Assembly (NCBI GenBank): GCA_016936455.1
Contig: JAFGXV010000047.1
Span: 1 to 64,000, forward strand
DNA length: 64,000 bases
Direction of reading: 5' to 3'
Source of the DNA: Desulfuromonadaceae bacterium
GTDB lineage: Bacteria > Desulfobacterota > Desulfuromonadia > Desulfuromonadales > Desulfuromonadaceae
In this document: positions 1 to 9,538 of the stretch, piece after piece
Layout: each line of letters starts with the position of its first letter
Numbering within the stretch: position 1 is the first letter of the stretch
Notes under the pieces: model-generated
Seen by the model: the letters and a program-made list of their open reading frames with translations, nothing else
The model's database searches: none
Told to the model about the DNA's origin: nothing
Made by a program: the position numbers and the translations under genes

Positions 1-109
1 CGGACTGGCGAAATAGAAGGACAAACTGTTTGAGGGCTGTTGCAAACAGACCGAGTTTTTGTCCTTCCGCCAGGGAGCCCTTTTATGGAGGGAACCCCCG
101 AAGGGGGCA

Positions 110-190
110 AGGCGCGGGGTGTCGTTTCTTTGCTGACTTTCTTTGGACAAGCAAAGAAAGTCAGGCGTCGTGTGGGGCGCAACCCCACGT
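110..190. repeat. Double-hairpin extragenic palindromic element
   Basis: Perfect 13-bp inverted repeat CTGACTTTCTTTG-gacaag-CAAAGAAAGTCAG (133-164) followed by GTGGGG-cgcaa-CCCCAC (172-188). Confidence 0.6.
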
Positions 191-258
191 CATGGGGGAA
201 ACCGACCGCATTATCGCCTTTCTTCAATCTGTTACAGAGAGACCGCGTATAAAAAAAG

Positions 259-1125
259 CTATTTCCCCAGCAACCCCTTAGGCCGCACAAACAACACCAG
301 CAGCAGCACCACAAACGCCACCACATCCTTATACGCACTCGACCAGTACCCCGCCGAGAGTGATTCAAGCAGTCCCAGACCGATGCCACCGAGAATCGCG
401 CCCGGAAACGAGCCAAATCCCCCGAGGATCGCCGCGGCAAACCCTTTCAAGCCGAGCAGCACACCAACATCGTAACTCAGGGTGGTGATCGGCGTCACCA
501 ACACCCCGGCCAAACCACCCAGTGCCCCGGCAATACCGTAGCTGGTGAGGCGGATGCGTCCGGCGCGGATGCCGACCACGGCCGCCGCTGTCGGGTTGGA
601 CGCCACGGCGCGCATGGCCAGACCGAGCGGTGTGTGGTGAAAGAACCAGTGCAACAGGCTGATCGCCACCACGGTCAGCACCAGAATCCACACCGCCTGC
701 GGCAGGATGGTTGCGCCGAACAGGGCAATCGGTTCCTCACCACTGAGTGGCGGCAGAGCCATGCGATTGGTACCCCAGATCAGCTTCATCGCCCCACGCA
801 GGATGATTGACAGACCGATGGTGAGAAAGATCAGCACCAGCTCGTTGTGCGAGCGCGATGGGCGCAGGCCGAAGCGTTCCACCAGCATGGCCACCAGCGC
901 CACTCCAGCCACGGCCAGCAGCAAGCCCGGCATCATCGGCAGACCGAGGGTGAGCAGGGCGGAAAACATCAGCATCCCACCCAGCGACACGAAGTCGACC
1001 TGGACGAAATTGACGATGCCCATGGTGTTGTGCACCACGCTGAAACCGAGCGCAATCAGGGCATAGATGGCGCCGGTGGTCAGCCCGGCAATGATAAATT
1101 GCAGAAAGTCGTTGGATGCTTGCAA
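259..1125 (-). CDS. livH: Branched-chain amino acid ABC transporter permease (LivH family)
   Basis: 288-aa membrane protein with LivH-like GLTTGAIYALIALGFSVVHNTMGIVNF N-terminus and GLKGFAAAILGGFGSFPGAILGG motif. Confidence 0.9.
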   Translation of the reverse strand: MQASNDFLQFIIAGLTTGAIYALIALGFSVVHNTMGIVNFVQVDFVSLGGMLMFSALLTLGLPMMPGLLLAVAGVALVAMLVERFGLRPSRSHNELVLIFLTIGLSIILRGAMKLIWGTNRMALPPLSGEEPIALFGATILPQAVWILVLTVVAISLLHWFFHHTPLGLAMRAVASNPTAAAVVGIRAGRIRLTSYGIAGALGGLAGVLVTPITTLSYDVGVLLGLKGFAAAILGGFGSFPGAILGGIGLGLLESLSAGYWSSAYKDVVAFVVLLLVLFVRPKGLLGK

Positions 1126-1224
1126 AAAACCGCTCGTTCGTCAGGGGGATACAGAATCCGCACAGGGTATGTCAGATGGCCGAAAAGATCAACAAAGCCG
1201 GCGGATAGGCAGCATCACAGCGGA

Positions 1225-2829
1225 TCAGATGCCGCCCAGCCACAGCAGGTTGAGCAGGCCGATCAGAAAACCGAGCAGAGCGCCGAACAGGTTGATGTAC
1301 TTGAACTGTTCCTTCATGATGCCCATCAGCAGGCCCTCGACCTGAAGCAGATCAAGGCTGTTGACCTTGTCTTCGACGATGCGGCAGATGTCGAGGCTGG
1401 TGACCAGCGGCGGCACCTCTTTTTTCATCAGGCCCACCAGCTGCTCCAGCAGGCCCTGGCACAGTTCCTCTCGCGCGTCGCTCGGCAGCCAGGCGGCCAG
1501 CTCGCCGATGGGGCGCTGGTAGAGCCAGTACTGAGTTTTGGCGGTCAGCCAGTCGTCGCAGCGCTGGCGGAAGCGCTCTTGGTGCAGGGTGCGGAGCAGA
1601 CTGGTGCTGAGGGTTGCGGCGACCTCGTTTAGAGCGGTGCCGTTGTTTTTCAGCGGCAGCAGCTCTTTCAGGGCCCGGTCTCGGTGCTGGCTGTAGACGT
1701 CATCGATGAAGGCCCAGAGTCTGTTGTGCAGCTCGGGGTGCTGCAGCAGGGCGATCAGCCGTTGACGCACGCCGGTGCGCAGGTCGCGGACCTGTTCATA
1801 GCTCAGTTGCTCGATCCAGCTGTGGAAGGGGCGCTGCAGCAGTTCCTCCACCTGGTGTTGCAGCAGGCGCTCCAGTCGTTTGCGAAAGGACTTGGATTTG
1901 AGCCACTCGGTCACATCGCCCAGACCGCGGTCGAGTACCTGCGGCAGGCGGGCATAGAGTTTTTCCATGTCGAATAGGGCGCCGATGAGGGCGGACAGCC
2001 CCTCGATGGAATCGATGAAGCGGCCGACCATCTCCCGCGCTTTCTGTTCCAGTGCCTCGCGATTTTTGCCGAGCAGCAGTTCTTTGGCCAGGGCGGAGGT
2101 GAGGCCGGGCAGCTCTTTGCGGATCAGTTCGTGGATGATGTTGACCCCCTCTTCGCCCAGCAGTTGAGCGGGAGTGACCGTCGATTCCATGAACTGATCC
2201 AGCCAGCCGTCGAGACGACGATCCATGGCCTTGACTGTTTGCGGATCCTGAAGGCGTGCATTGAGGCTCAGGATCAGCTGGTCGCGCCACGCATCGTAGC
2301 GCTCGGCTGGCAGCAGCTCGCCGAGGTCCTGTTGCAGAAAGCCGTTCAGGGCCTGATGACAGAAGTCCTGCAGCTGTTGTCGGGTTTTTTCGGCGTGCAG
2401 CAGTTTGTCCAGGCGTTGCTGGATTTTCCAGTTCAGCAGGCCGAGGATCTCCTCGCAGCGGGGATGAAAGTGGGCGGGGATCAGGCTGATCAGCGGACCC
2501 AGCGGTCGCTGCAGAACCGTGTCGATCCGTGTGGCAATGGCCTGGTAGAGGGTGTGGCGAAAGGCCGGTTTTTCCAGCGCCCGCCCCACGTCCTGCGGCG
2601 TCAGCAGGTGCTCGCCGACCATTTCACCCATCTTGCGTGCCAGGTCGCCGCGCCGCGACGGGATGATGCCGGGAGTCAGCGGCACCCGCAGCCCCAGCAC
2701 ATGCCAGGCTTTGAGCGGACGGAACAGCATGCGGATGGCGATATAGTTGGTGACGTAACCGATCAACGCGCCCAGCAGGGGAGGGAACAGGTACGGCCAG
2801 TAGGGCCACTGGGAGAACGAGTCAACCAT
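1225..2829 (-). CDS. DUF445 family membrane protein
   Basis: 534 aa; N-terminal PPLLGALIGYVTNYIAIRMLFRPLK and C-terminal TM region are typical of DUF445. Confidence 0.85.
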   Translation of the reverse strand: MVDSFSQWPYWPYLFPPLLGALIGYVTNYIAIRMLFRPLKAWHVLGLRVPLTPGIIPSRRGDLARKMGEMVGEHLLTPQDVGRALEKPAFRHTLYQAIATRIDTVLQRPLGPLISLIPAHFHPRCEEILGLLNWKIQQRLDKLLHAEKTRQQLQDFCHQALNGFLQQDLGELLPAERYDAWRDQLILSLNARLQDPQTVKAMDRRLDGWLDQFMESTVTPAQLLGEEGVNIIHELIRKELPGLTSALAKELLLGKNREALEQKAREMVGRFIDSIEGLSALIGALFDMEKLYARLPQVLDRGLGDVTEWLKSKSFRKRLERLLQHQVEELLQRPFHSWIEQLSYEQVRDLRTGVRQRLIALLQHPELHNRLWAFIDDVYSQHRDRALKELLPLKNNGTALNEVAATLSTSLLRTLHQERFRQRCDDWLTAKTQYWLYQRPIGELAAWLPSDAREELCQGLLEQLVGLMKKEVPPLVTSLDICRIVEDKVNSLDLLQVEGLLMGIMKEQFKYINLFGALLGFLIGLLNLLWLGGI

Positions 2830-3062
2830 AACAATCCTCTTGTCGGTTAGAAAAGCGGGAACAGGCTATGGGTATACCGGGAAAGTCGGCGTCTGGCAAG
2901 GCTTCTCCCCCCCCCACCACCACCTGGGGCTCGGTGGCTTGCCTCTTCTTCCGGGTGTGGTAATTTTTTACCATGTTTTACAGTGGCGGTTTGTGATGAA
3001 GGTGTTGGAGTGTGGTGCGCGCGTCGCATGTCGAATGGGATTCCCCTAGAACAGGAGAGAGC

Positions 3063-3653
3063 ATGCTGAAAGAACTTTTGCAAAAAAATCGTAGTTATCG
3101 CCGTTTCAACGAAGCCGTTTGTGTGACTGAACAGCAGTTGAGCGACCTCGTCGCCCTGACCCGGCTGTGTCCCAGCGCGGCCAATCTGCAGCCCCTGCGC
3201 TATCTGCTGTCCTGCGATCCGCAGCGCAATGCCCGCATCTTCCAGTACTTGGCCTGGGCCGGCTATCTCAAGGGCTGGCCCGGTCCGGCGGAAGGGGAAC
3301 GGCCCACGGGCTATATCCTCGTGCTCGGCGACACCACCATCGGCGAGAAATTTACCTGCGATCTGGGCATCGCCGCGCAGTCGATTCTGCTGGGCGCGGT
3401 GGAGCAGGGGCTGGGCGGCTGCATGATCGGGGCGTTCCAGAAACAGAAGCTGCGCGAGGAGTTCAATATCCCCACCCGCTTCGATATCCTGCTGGTCATC
3501 GCCATTGGTCAACCGGCGGAGGAGATCCGGCTGGTTGACAAACAGGAGGGGGGCGACATCAAGTACTGGCGTGACGAACAGGGGGTGCATTACGTACCGA
3601 AGCGGACCCTCAACCACCTGATTCTGCACTGGCCGACGCAGAGCGGCGAATAA
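3063..3653 (+). CDS. Nitroreductase family protein
   Basis: MLKELLQKNRSYRRF N-terminus and IGQPAEE motif; internal ATG of the 3012 ORF preceded by GGAGAG. Confidence 0.85.
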   Translation: MLKELLQKNRSYRRFNEAVCVTEQQLSDLVALTRLCPSAANLQPLRYLLSCDPQRNARIFQYLAWAGYLKGWPGPAEGERPTGYILVLGDTTIGEKFTCDLGIAAQSILLGAVEQGLGGCMIGAFQKQKLREEFNIPTRFDILLVIAIGQPAEEIRLVDKQEGGDIKYWRDEQGVHYVPKRTLNHLILHWPTQSGE

Positions 3654-3700
3654 CCTCTTGTGCAGTGACGGCTGGAACGGTCGTTGGTGCTGGCGAAACA

Positions 3701-3738
3701 ATACGGGGCGCGCTGCTTGGATGCAGCACGCCCCGTAT
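3701..3738. terminator. Bidirectional terminator between convergent genes
   Basis: ATACGGGGCGcGCTGC-ttggat-GCAGCaCGCCCCGTAT stem between nitroreductase (+) and hsp20 (-). Confidence 0.6.
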
Positions 3739-3772
3739 GAGTTTCTGGCATGTTGAGCTTTTTGCAACAAGC

Positions 3773-4159
3773 TCAATGGATCTCGATTTTACGCGGCTTG
3801 GCGGTTTCCGCTTTCGGCAGGGTCAGGGTCAGCACTCCCTGGTCGAAGCTGGCTGTGGTTTTTTCCGTGTCGATGCTCTCGGTGATTTTGAATTGGCGGT
3901 AGTAACGAGCCTCATCAAATTCGCGCAGCAGATCGCTGCCCTCTTTTGCCAGCCGCAGCAGACCACTGATGGTCAGCACGCCTTTTTCGATCTGGATGTC
4001 CAGATCCCGCTGGTCAACGCCGGGAAGGTCACCGATCAGGGTAAGCTGGTCGTCGGTCTCAACAATATCGACGGCAAAGGCGATGGTGTACTGCGGATCA
4101 TAGGTGGTTTCACGCTGCAGCGTTGCTGCATTTTTCTCCGTGGTCTGAATGGCGCTCAT
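3773..4159 (-). CDS. Hsp20/alpha-crystallin family small heat shock protein
   Basis: 128 aa; LIGDLPGVDQRDLDIQIEKGVLTISG and FDQGVLTLTLPKAE signatures. Confidence 0.9.
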   Translation of the reverse strand: MSAIQTTEKNAATLQRETTYDPQYTIAFAVDIVETDDQLTLIGDLPGVDQRDLDIQIEKGVLTISGLLRLAKEGSDLLREFDEARYYRQFKITESIDTEKTTASFDQGVLTLTLPKAETAKPRKIEIH

Positions 4160-4186
4160 GGCAGTCTCCTTTTATCGTTTGCGTTA

Positions 4187-4630
4187 TTACCCTTCAATGG
4201 CGATTTTGCGTGCTTTCAGTTCCTCCGCCTTGGGCAGGTGGATGTGAAGCAGTCCGTTTTTGTATGAGGCGGTAATCTTCTCTGCGGCGATGTCGCTGGG
4301 GAGTTCCAGCGTGCGACGGAAGGCGCCGTAGCCACGCTCCTGACGGTGCCAGGTGCCGTTGGAGATCTCCCCGACTTTGCGCTCACCCGCCAGAGTCAGG
4401 GTGTTGCCCAGGGCATTGAGTTCGATGTCCTCGGCTTTCAGCCCCGGCAGTAACGCCGTGACCTCGAAGTGGTCGACCTGCTCCGAGACGTTTAGGCGCG
4501 GATAGTCGCGCGGGGTAAAGCTGGTCAGAAGCGAGGATGGCAGGCGGTTGTCGCGGCCTAAACCACGAAATGCCTGATCGACTTCGCGACGCAGTAGATC
4601 CAGTTCCTGAAACAGATTCAAGTGAGCCAT
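4187..4630 (-). CDS. Hsp20/alpha-crystallin family small heat shock protein
   Basis: Start at MAHLNLFQELDLL; ALLPGLKAEDIELNALGNTLTLAGER and YKNGLLHIHLPKAE signatures. Confidence 0.9.
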   Translation of the reverse strand: MAHLNLFQELDLLRREVDQAFRGLGRDNRLPSSLLTSFTPRDYPRLNVSEQVDHFEVTALLPGLKAEDIELNALGNTLTLAGERKVGEISNGTWHRQERGYGAFRRTLELPSDIAAEKITASYKNGLLHIHLPKAEELKARKIAIEG

Positions 4631-4851
4631 GATAATTCTCCTTTCCGGTTTAAGGGGGCGATTGGTGTATGGGTGTCTTACATCCATATCAAGTCCTGTG
4701 CCAGCCCAAAGAAAAGAGAAATGTTTTTAGAAAAGCATATAAAATCAGATAGTTAAGAATGATATGGCGTATTGTGTAGCCGCGGGCGCGAGGGGTGGTG
4801 GTGCTGGGCAACGTCGCTTGCGACAGGGCTGCGACGTCGCCCGCGACAGGG

Positions 4852-5085
4852 TCAGCACAGCAGCTTTTCCAGTTCGCTGACGCTGGGAGCCCGGCCCGTG
4901 AGAATGACGGTTCCGTCGACCACCAGCGCTGGTGTCACCATGACGCCGAAGGCGAGGATGCGGTTGATCTCCGTTACCTTTTCCAGCGTATATTCCAGGC
5001 CGAGCTGATCGGCCGCCAGCTGGGTGTTGGCGGCCAGTTTTTCACATTTGGCGCAACCGGTGCCGAGGATCTGAATTGTTTTCAT
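4852..5085 (-). CDS. Small redox thioredoxin-like protein
   Basis: 77 aa MKTIQILGTGCAKCEKLAANTQ...VMVTPALVVDGTV; CxxC motif and cis-Pro. Confidence 0.88.
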   Translation of the reverse strand: MKTIQILGTGCAKCEKLAANTQLAADQLGLEYTLEKVTEINRILAFGVMVTPALVVDGTVILTGRAPSVSELEKLLC

Positions 5086-5102
5086 GCTGTGGGTCCTTTC
5101 AT

Positions 5103-6410
5103 TTAAAAGAGCGCGCCGTAAATCAGGCCGCTGAGGGTCGCCATGGTCACCACCAGGGTGACGAAGACGGCGGTTTTCGCTGTGCCCATGATGCTGCGGA
5201 TCACCAGCATATTGGGCAGGGAAAGGGCTGGCCCGGCCAGCAGCAAGGCCAGGGCCGGGCCCTTGCCCATGCCGGCACTGAGCAACCCCTGGAGGATGGG
5301 GACTTCGGTCAGGGTGGCAAAGTACATCAGAGCGCCAAAGGCTGCGGCAAACAGGTTGGCGAACAGGGAATTGCCGCCGACCAGCGACACCACCCACTGA
5401 GACGGGATGAGCCCCTCCTGCCCGGGGCGACCCAGCAGCAGGCCGGCGATGAGCACCCCGATCAGCAGCAGGGGCAGAATCTTTTTGGCGAAGTCCCAGC
5501 TTTCATCAAACCATTGCCCCGGCTCCTGGTCGCGATGAGGCGCGAGATGCAGCAGGATCGACAGACCAATGACGCCAAAGGTGAAAGCGAGCTGCGGCTG
5601 TTGCGGTTGGATGAGTGCGGCCAGCAGGGCTGGCAGTGTCCCCAGCACAATCAGTGCGAAACGGATATGGAACAGCCGCTGCAGCAGCAGGGCCAGAACG
5701 AGGGCGAAGCCGCTGGTGATCCACCACTTGGCAACATACAGGCTATGCCAGGTGCCGCTTGCCTGCTCGGGTTTGCCCCAGTTGGCGAAAACCAGAATGC
5801 CGACCAGGGTGGCAAAGAAGAGCGCCGTCTGCCACAGGGGGCGCGAGGTTTCTTCGGTTTCGGCCAGGGCCGCTGCCGCAGCTTTGGCGCTTTCCTCGCG
5901 GCGGAAGAACAGGTGCATCAGCAGGCCGATGATGACGGCAAAGACCACGGCGCCGACGGCCCGGGCAATGCCCATTTCGGGGCCGAGGATACGCGCCGTG
6001 AGAATGATGGCCAGGATATTGATGGCCGGTCCGGCGTAGAGGAAGGTGCTGGCCGGGCCGAGGCCGGCGCCCATACGGTAGATGCCGGCAAACAGGGGCA
6101 GGATGGTGCAGGAACAGACAGCGAGAATGGAGCCGGCTACCGAGGCCACGCCATAAGCGAGCAATGGTCTGGCTCCGGGCCCCAGGTATTTCATGACCGC
6201 GCCCTGGCGCACGAAGACCGCTACGGCTCCGGCAATGAAAAAAGCCGGAATCAGGCACAGCAGCACGTGTTCGCGAGCGTACCATTTGACCAGGGACAGG
6301 GCCTCGATCACCGCCTGCTGCACCCGCGCTGTTTCGATCGGCATGAAAAAGCACAGGGCAAAGAGAGCAACGATCCACAGCAGGGGCTTCCAGTCGGTTT
6401 TCAGATTCAT
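5103..6410 (-). CDS. Permease, ArsP/DUF318 family
   Basis: Polytopic membrane protein with CSCTILPLFAGIYRMGAGLGPASTFLYAGPAINILA; paired with redox thioredoxin. Confidence 0.85.
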   Translation of the reverse strand: MNLKTDWKPLLWIVALFALCFFMPIETARVQQAVIEALSLVKWYAREHVLLCLIPAFFIAGAVAVFVRQGAVMKYLGPGARPLLAYGVASVAGSILAVCSCTILPLFAGIYRMGAGLGPASTFLYAGPAINILAIILTARILGPEMGIARAVGAVVFAVIIGLLMHLFFRREESAKAAAAALAETEETSRPLWQTALFFATLVGILVFANWGKPEQASGTWHSLYVAKWWITSGFALVLALLLQRLFHIRFALIVLGTLPALLAALIQPQQPQLAFTFGVIGLSILLHLAPHRDQEPGQWFDESWDFAKKILPLLLIGVLIAGLLLGRPGQEGLIPSQWVVSLVGGNSLFANLFAAAFGALMYFATLTEVPILQGLLSAGMGKGPALALLLAGPALSLPNMLVIRSIMGTAKTAVFVTLVVTMATLSGLIYGALF

Positions 6411-6503
6411 CCGCGCCTCATCGGGTATAATTTTGTTTGTTGGCAAAATAACCAAATACTGGCTGTTCGTCAAGGAGTTTGTCGGTCGTTTGCTTCGCCC
6501 CTG

Positions 6504-7802
6504 TTATGACCAGAATCGAAGCTGGGATGCTCCCCGAGTCTGGCCGGCCGTGTCCTGATGCAGATCATACAGCTCGTCAAAATGGTTGAGCAGCGTACGG
6601 CAGACGCTTTCGCTCAGTTTTCCGGGCGCAAAGCCGGCCAGTTCAGAACGGATTGTTTTTTTGCTCAGGGCGGGACGGTAGGGACGCGTTTCCGTCAGGG
6701 CGGAGAAGATGTCGGCGTAGGCAATCACGTCCATCTCCGGCGTCATCTGGCTGCCATGCAGCAGCATGGGATAGCCCGACTGGTCGCGCCGTTCATGATG
6801 ATTGGCGGCGTAGGTTGCAATATTCTGCAGTCCGTCAATGGTGGAAAGAATCCAGGAGGAATAAAGGGCATGCTGCTGGACATGGGTGTACTCCTGCGGC
6901 TCCAGCTGATCCGGTTTCTCCAGCAGTTCTGTCGCGATCCCGATTTTTCCGATATCGTGCAGATAGCCGGCAATTTTCAGATCGTAGCAGATCTGTTCGT
7001 CCAGTCCGGTTAACTGGCCGAGGCGGTAGGCGATGGCGCCCACGCATTCGGAATGCGCGGCGGTCCAGGGACTTTTCAGGTCGACCATGCGGGCGAAAAT
7101 CAGGGCCAGCTGGTCCAGGTCCTGTTGTTCGAGGGCGACGACATCTTCGGGAATCGCGCGCAGCAGCAGGTCGCGGAAGCAGGTCTGATCAATGTTGTCC
7201 CAGAAGGTGGCGCTCGCCGCGAGTTGCTCAAAGGTCTTTTGGAGAAATGGCGCGAAAACGCTGCCAAAGCGGGCACGGATTGCCTCGATGGTGTGCGCGA
7301 TGCTGTCCCCCGGATCGGGCGCGGTGGTCAGTAGCACATCGATGCGGTCAGCCAGGTGGAGGAAAAAACATTCAATCGGAACTTCGTGGCAGGGGAGAGT
7401 GCCGTTCGAGACGTCCTGGTAATGAACATGGTGATGGCGCAGAATGGTGCTGATTTTTTGTAGCGGCGCAAAATCCTGCAGCATGGCGGCCCCGAGTTGT
7501 TCATGGGGCTCGGGATGGACCATATCCACTTCCAGCAGCTGATCGCGCTCGCTGATGTACAGAGCTCCAATGTCGTGCAGTGAGGCGGCCAGAACCAGAT
7601 TGTTCAGCTGCTGCGGTGCCAGACCGTATCGGTTGCCAATCTGATAAGCGATAACGCTGGTTCGGCGGTGGTGGTCTTTGAGCAGGAAATTGTGCAGGTC
7701 GATCGCTTCGATCAGCGAGGCGAGCAGTTGTTTGCGCGAGATGTAGTGGGTCATCGTCTCGTCTCCTTCAGGTGGGGCATGATTTGACTCTGTCATCGCC
7801 AC
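6504..7802 (-). CDS. HD-domain (HD-GYP-like) protein with two HD motifs
   Basis: Two HD motifs (SLHDIGALYI; YLHDIGKIGI) and HHERRDQSGYP. Start could be MTHYIS at about 7754. Confidence 0.8.
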   Translation of the reverse strand: MAMTESNHAPPEGDETMTHYISRKQLLASLIEAIDLHNFLLKDHHRRTSVIAYQIGNRYGLAPQQLNNLVLAASLHDIGALYISERDQLLEVDMVHPEPHEQLGAAMLQDFAPLQKISTILRHHHVHYQDVSNGTLPCHEVPIECFFLHLADRIDVLLTTAPDPGDSIAHTIEAIRARFGSVFAPFLQKTFEQLAASATFWDNIDQTCFRDLLLRAIPEDVVALEQQDLDQLALIFARMVDLKSPWTAAHSECVGAIAYRLGQLTGLDEQICYDLKIAGYLHDIGKIGIATELLEKPDQLEPQEYTHVQQHALYSSWILSTIDGLQNIATYAANHHERRDQSGYPMLLHGSQMTPEMDVIAYADIFSALTETRPYRPALSKKTIRSELAGFAPGKLSESVCRTLLNHFDELYDLHQDTAGQTRGASQLRFWS

Positions 7803-7846
7803 GGACTCCTCTGGCGGACATCCGGATCAGTCTGACTCTCTCCGGA

Positions 7847-9373
7847 TTACTTCGCCGACTGACGATCCAGGCTGCGATACTGAATGGCTTCTGCCAGGTG
7901 CGGAATGCCGATCTGTTCTGCTCCGGCCAGATCCGCGATGGTGCGGGTCACTTTGAGGATGCGGCTGTAACTGCGCGCCGACAGGCCGAGTTTCTCTGTG
8001 ACCTGCTCCAATAGCTGGTGGCCAGCGCTGTCCAGAGTGCAGAATGTGCGCAGATGACGGGCCTGCATCTGGCTGTTGGTGTGCAGGCCGAAGCGTTCCA
8101 GTCGCTGACGCTGGCAGTCCCGGGCGGCGGTGACACGCTGACGGATGCTGGACGAGGATTCCGGCGCGGCGCCAACTGAAAATTGCTGGTAGCTGATCCG
8201 GGGCACTTCGACATGCAGGTCGATGCGGTCAAGCAGGGGACCGGAGAGCCGGTTGCGGTAGCGTTGCAGCATCTGTGGTGTGCAGTTGCAGGGATGAACC
8301 GGGTCACCGAGGTAGGCACAGGGGCAGGGATTCATGGCCGCCACCAGCATGAAGCCGGCGGGAAAATTGAGTGTCTGGGCGGCGCGGCTGATGGTGACCT
8401 GGCCATCCTCCAGCGGTTGCCGCAGCATTTCGAGCACGTTCTTCTTGAACTCCGGCAACTCATCGAGAAACAGTACCCCGTTGTGGGCAAGAGAGACTTC
8501 ACCGGGGCGCGGAAAGGTCCCACCTCCAATCAGGCCAGCGTCGGAAATGGTGTGATGCGGTGAACGGAAAGGGCGTTGCTGAATCAGCGCATCGCTCTTG
8601 GTCAGCAGGCCGCTGATCGAGTGGACGCGTGTGGTCTCCAGCGCTTCGTTAAAATTCAGTTGGGGCAGGATGGTGGCAAGACGCCGGGCGAGCATGGTCT
8701 TGCCGCTGCCGGGCGGCCCGATCATCAGCAGATTGTGTGCTCCGGCGGCAGCGACCTCCAGTGCCCGTTTCACATGCTGTTGGCCGCGAACTTCGGCAAA
8801 ATCCTCTCCCTGGCCGACATGGTCTTTTGCCTGCCACACCGGTGCCGGGGTGGGCACCAGTCGGGTTTCACCGTTGAGAAAGGCCACGGCCTGGGCCAGG
8901 TCCTGTACTGCGTAGACTGGCGGTCCATTGACGACGGCGGCTTCGGCAGCGTTTTCCACCGGAACGATCAGGCCATCGATCTCCCAGCGCGCTGCGGACA
9001 TGGCCACAGCCAGACAGCCGTGCACCGGTTTGATCCGGCCATCGAGAGAAAGTTCGCCCATGGACAAATAGCGCCGCGCCTGTTCCCCGACGCTGCCGCA
9101 GGCGGCCAGAATGCCGATGGCCATGGGCAGATCCAGCGAGGCCGCATCCTTGCGGATGTCCGCCGGGGCCAGATTGACGGTAATGCGCCGCAGGGGAAAA
9201 TCGTAACCGCTGTTTTTGATGGCGGACTTGACGCGATCCTTGCTCTCCTTGACGGCGCCTTCGGGCAGGCCGACGGTGGCAAATTGCGGCAGTCCCTGGG
9301 CGACATCGACTTCGACTTCAACCGGGTAGGCATCAATGCCGATCAGGGCGCCGGAAAGATGGCTGGCGAGCAT
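7847..9373 (-). CDS. YifB/ComM family Mg-chelatase-like AAA ATPase
   Basis: 508 aa; GPPGSGKTMLARRLATILP Walker A, NGVLFLDELPEF Walker B, AAMNPCPC. Confidence 0.95.
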   Translation of the reverse strand: MLASHLSGALIGIDAYPVEVEVDVAQGLPQFATVGLPEGAVKESKDRVKSAIKNSGYDFPLRRITVNLAPADIRKDAASLDLPMAIGILAACGSVGEQARRYLSMGELSLDGRIKPVHGCLAVAMSAARWEIDGLIVPVENAAEAAVVNGPPVYAVQDLAQAVAFLNGETRLVPTPAPVWQAKDHVGQGEDFAEVRGQQHVKRALEVAAAGAHNLLMIGPPGSGKTMLARRLATILPQLNFNEALETTRVHSISGLLTKSDALIQQRPFRSPHHTISDAGLIGGGTFPRPGEVSLAHNGVLFLDELPEFKKNVLEMLRQPLEDGQVTISRAAQTLNFPAGFMLVAAMNPCPCAYLGDPVHPCNCTPQMLQRYRNRLSGPLLDRIDLHVEVPRISYQQFSVGAAPESSSSIRQRVTAARDCQRQRLERFGLHTNSQMQARHLRTFCTLDSAGHQLLEQVTEKLGLSARSYSRILKVTRTIADLAGAEQIGIPHLAEAIQYRSLDRQSAK

Positions 9374-9481
9374 TTGCTGTCCTTGTGTGGGCTATAATAA
9401 TGAAAAATTAATCAGCTGAGTATAGCAGGTGTGACTGGAATGGCCAGTCACGGATAGAAAAAAGGTGGCAGGATAAAAAAA

Positions 9482-9509
9482 GAGCGGTCTGCCGGAAGGG
9501 CGACCGCTC
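9482..9509 (-). terminator. Rho-independent terminator downstream of trxB
   Basis: GAGCGGTC...GACCGCTC followed by a T-tract when read on the minus strand. Confidence 0.7.
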
Positions 9510-9538
9510 AAAATCTGCTTGGGAAGGGAGAGGCTGAA

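Noticed and set aside
1-258. Small ORFs at the left edge (30..281, 40..252)
   Set aside because: They overlap the palindromic repeat and have no protein-like features.
2847-3776. 309-aa minus-strand ORF over the nitroreductase gene
   Set aside because: Nitroreductase on the plus strand has clear family motifs; the minus ORF is a shadow.
5076-6509. 477-aa plus-strand ORF antisense to the ArsP-like permease
   Set aside because: Antisense shadow; Gln/Gly-rich with no motif.
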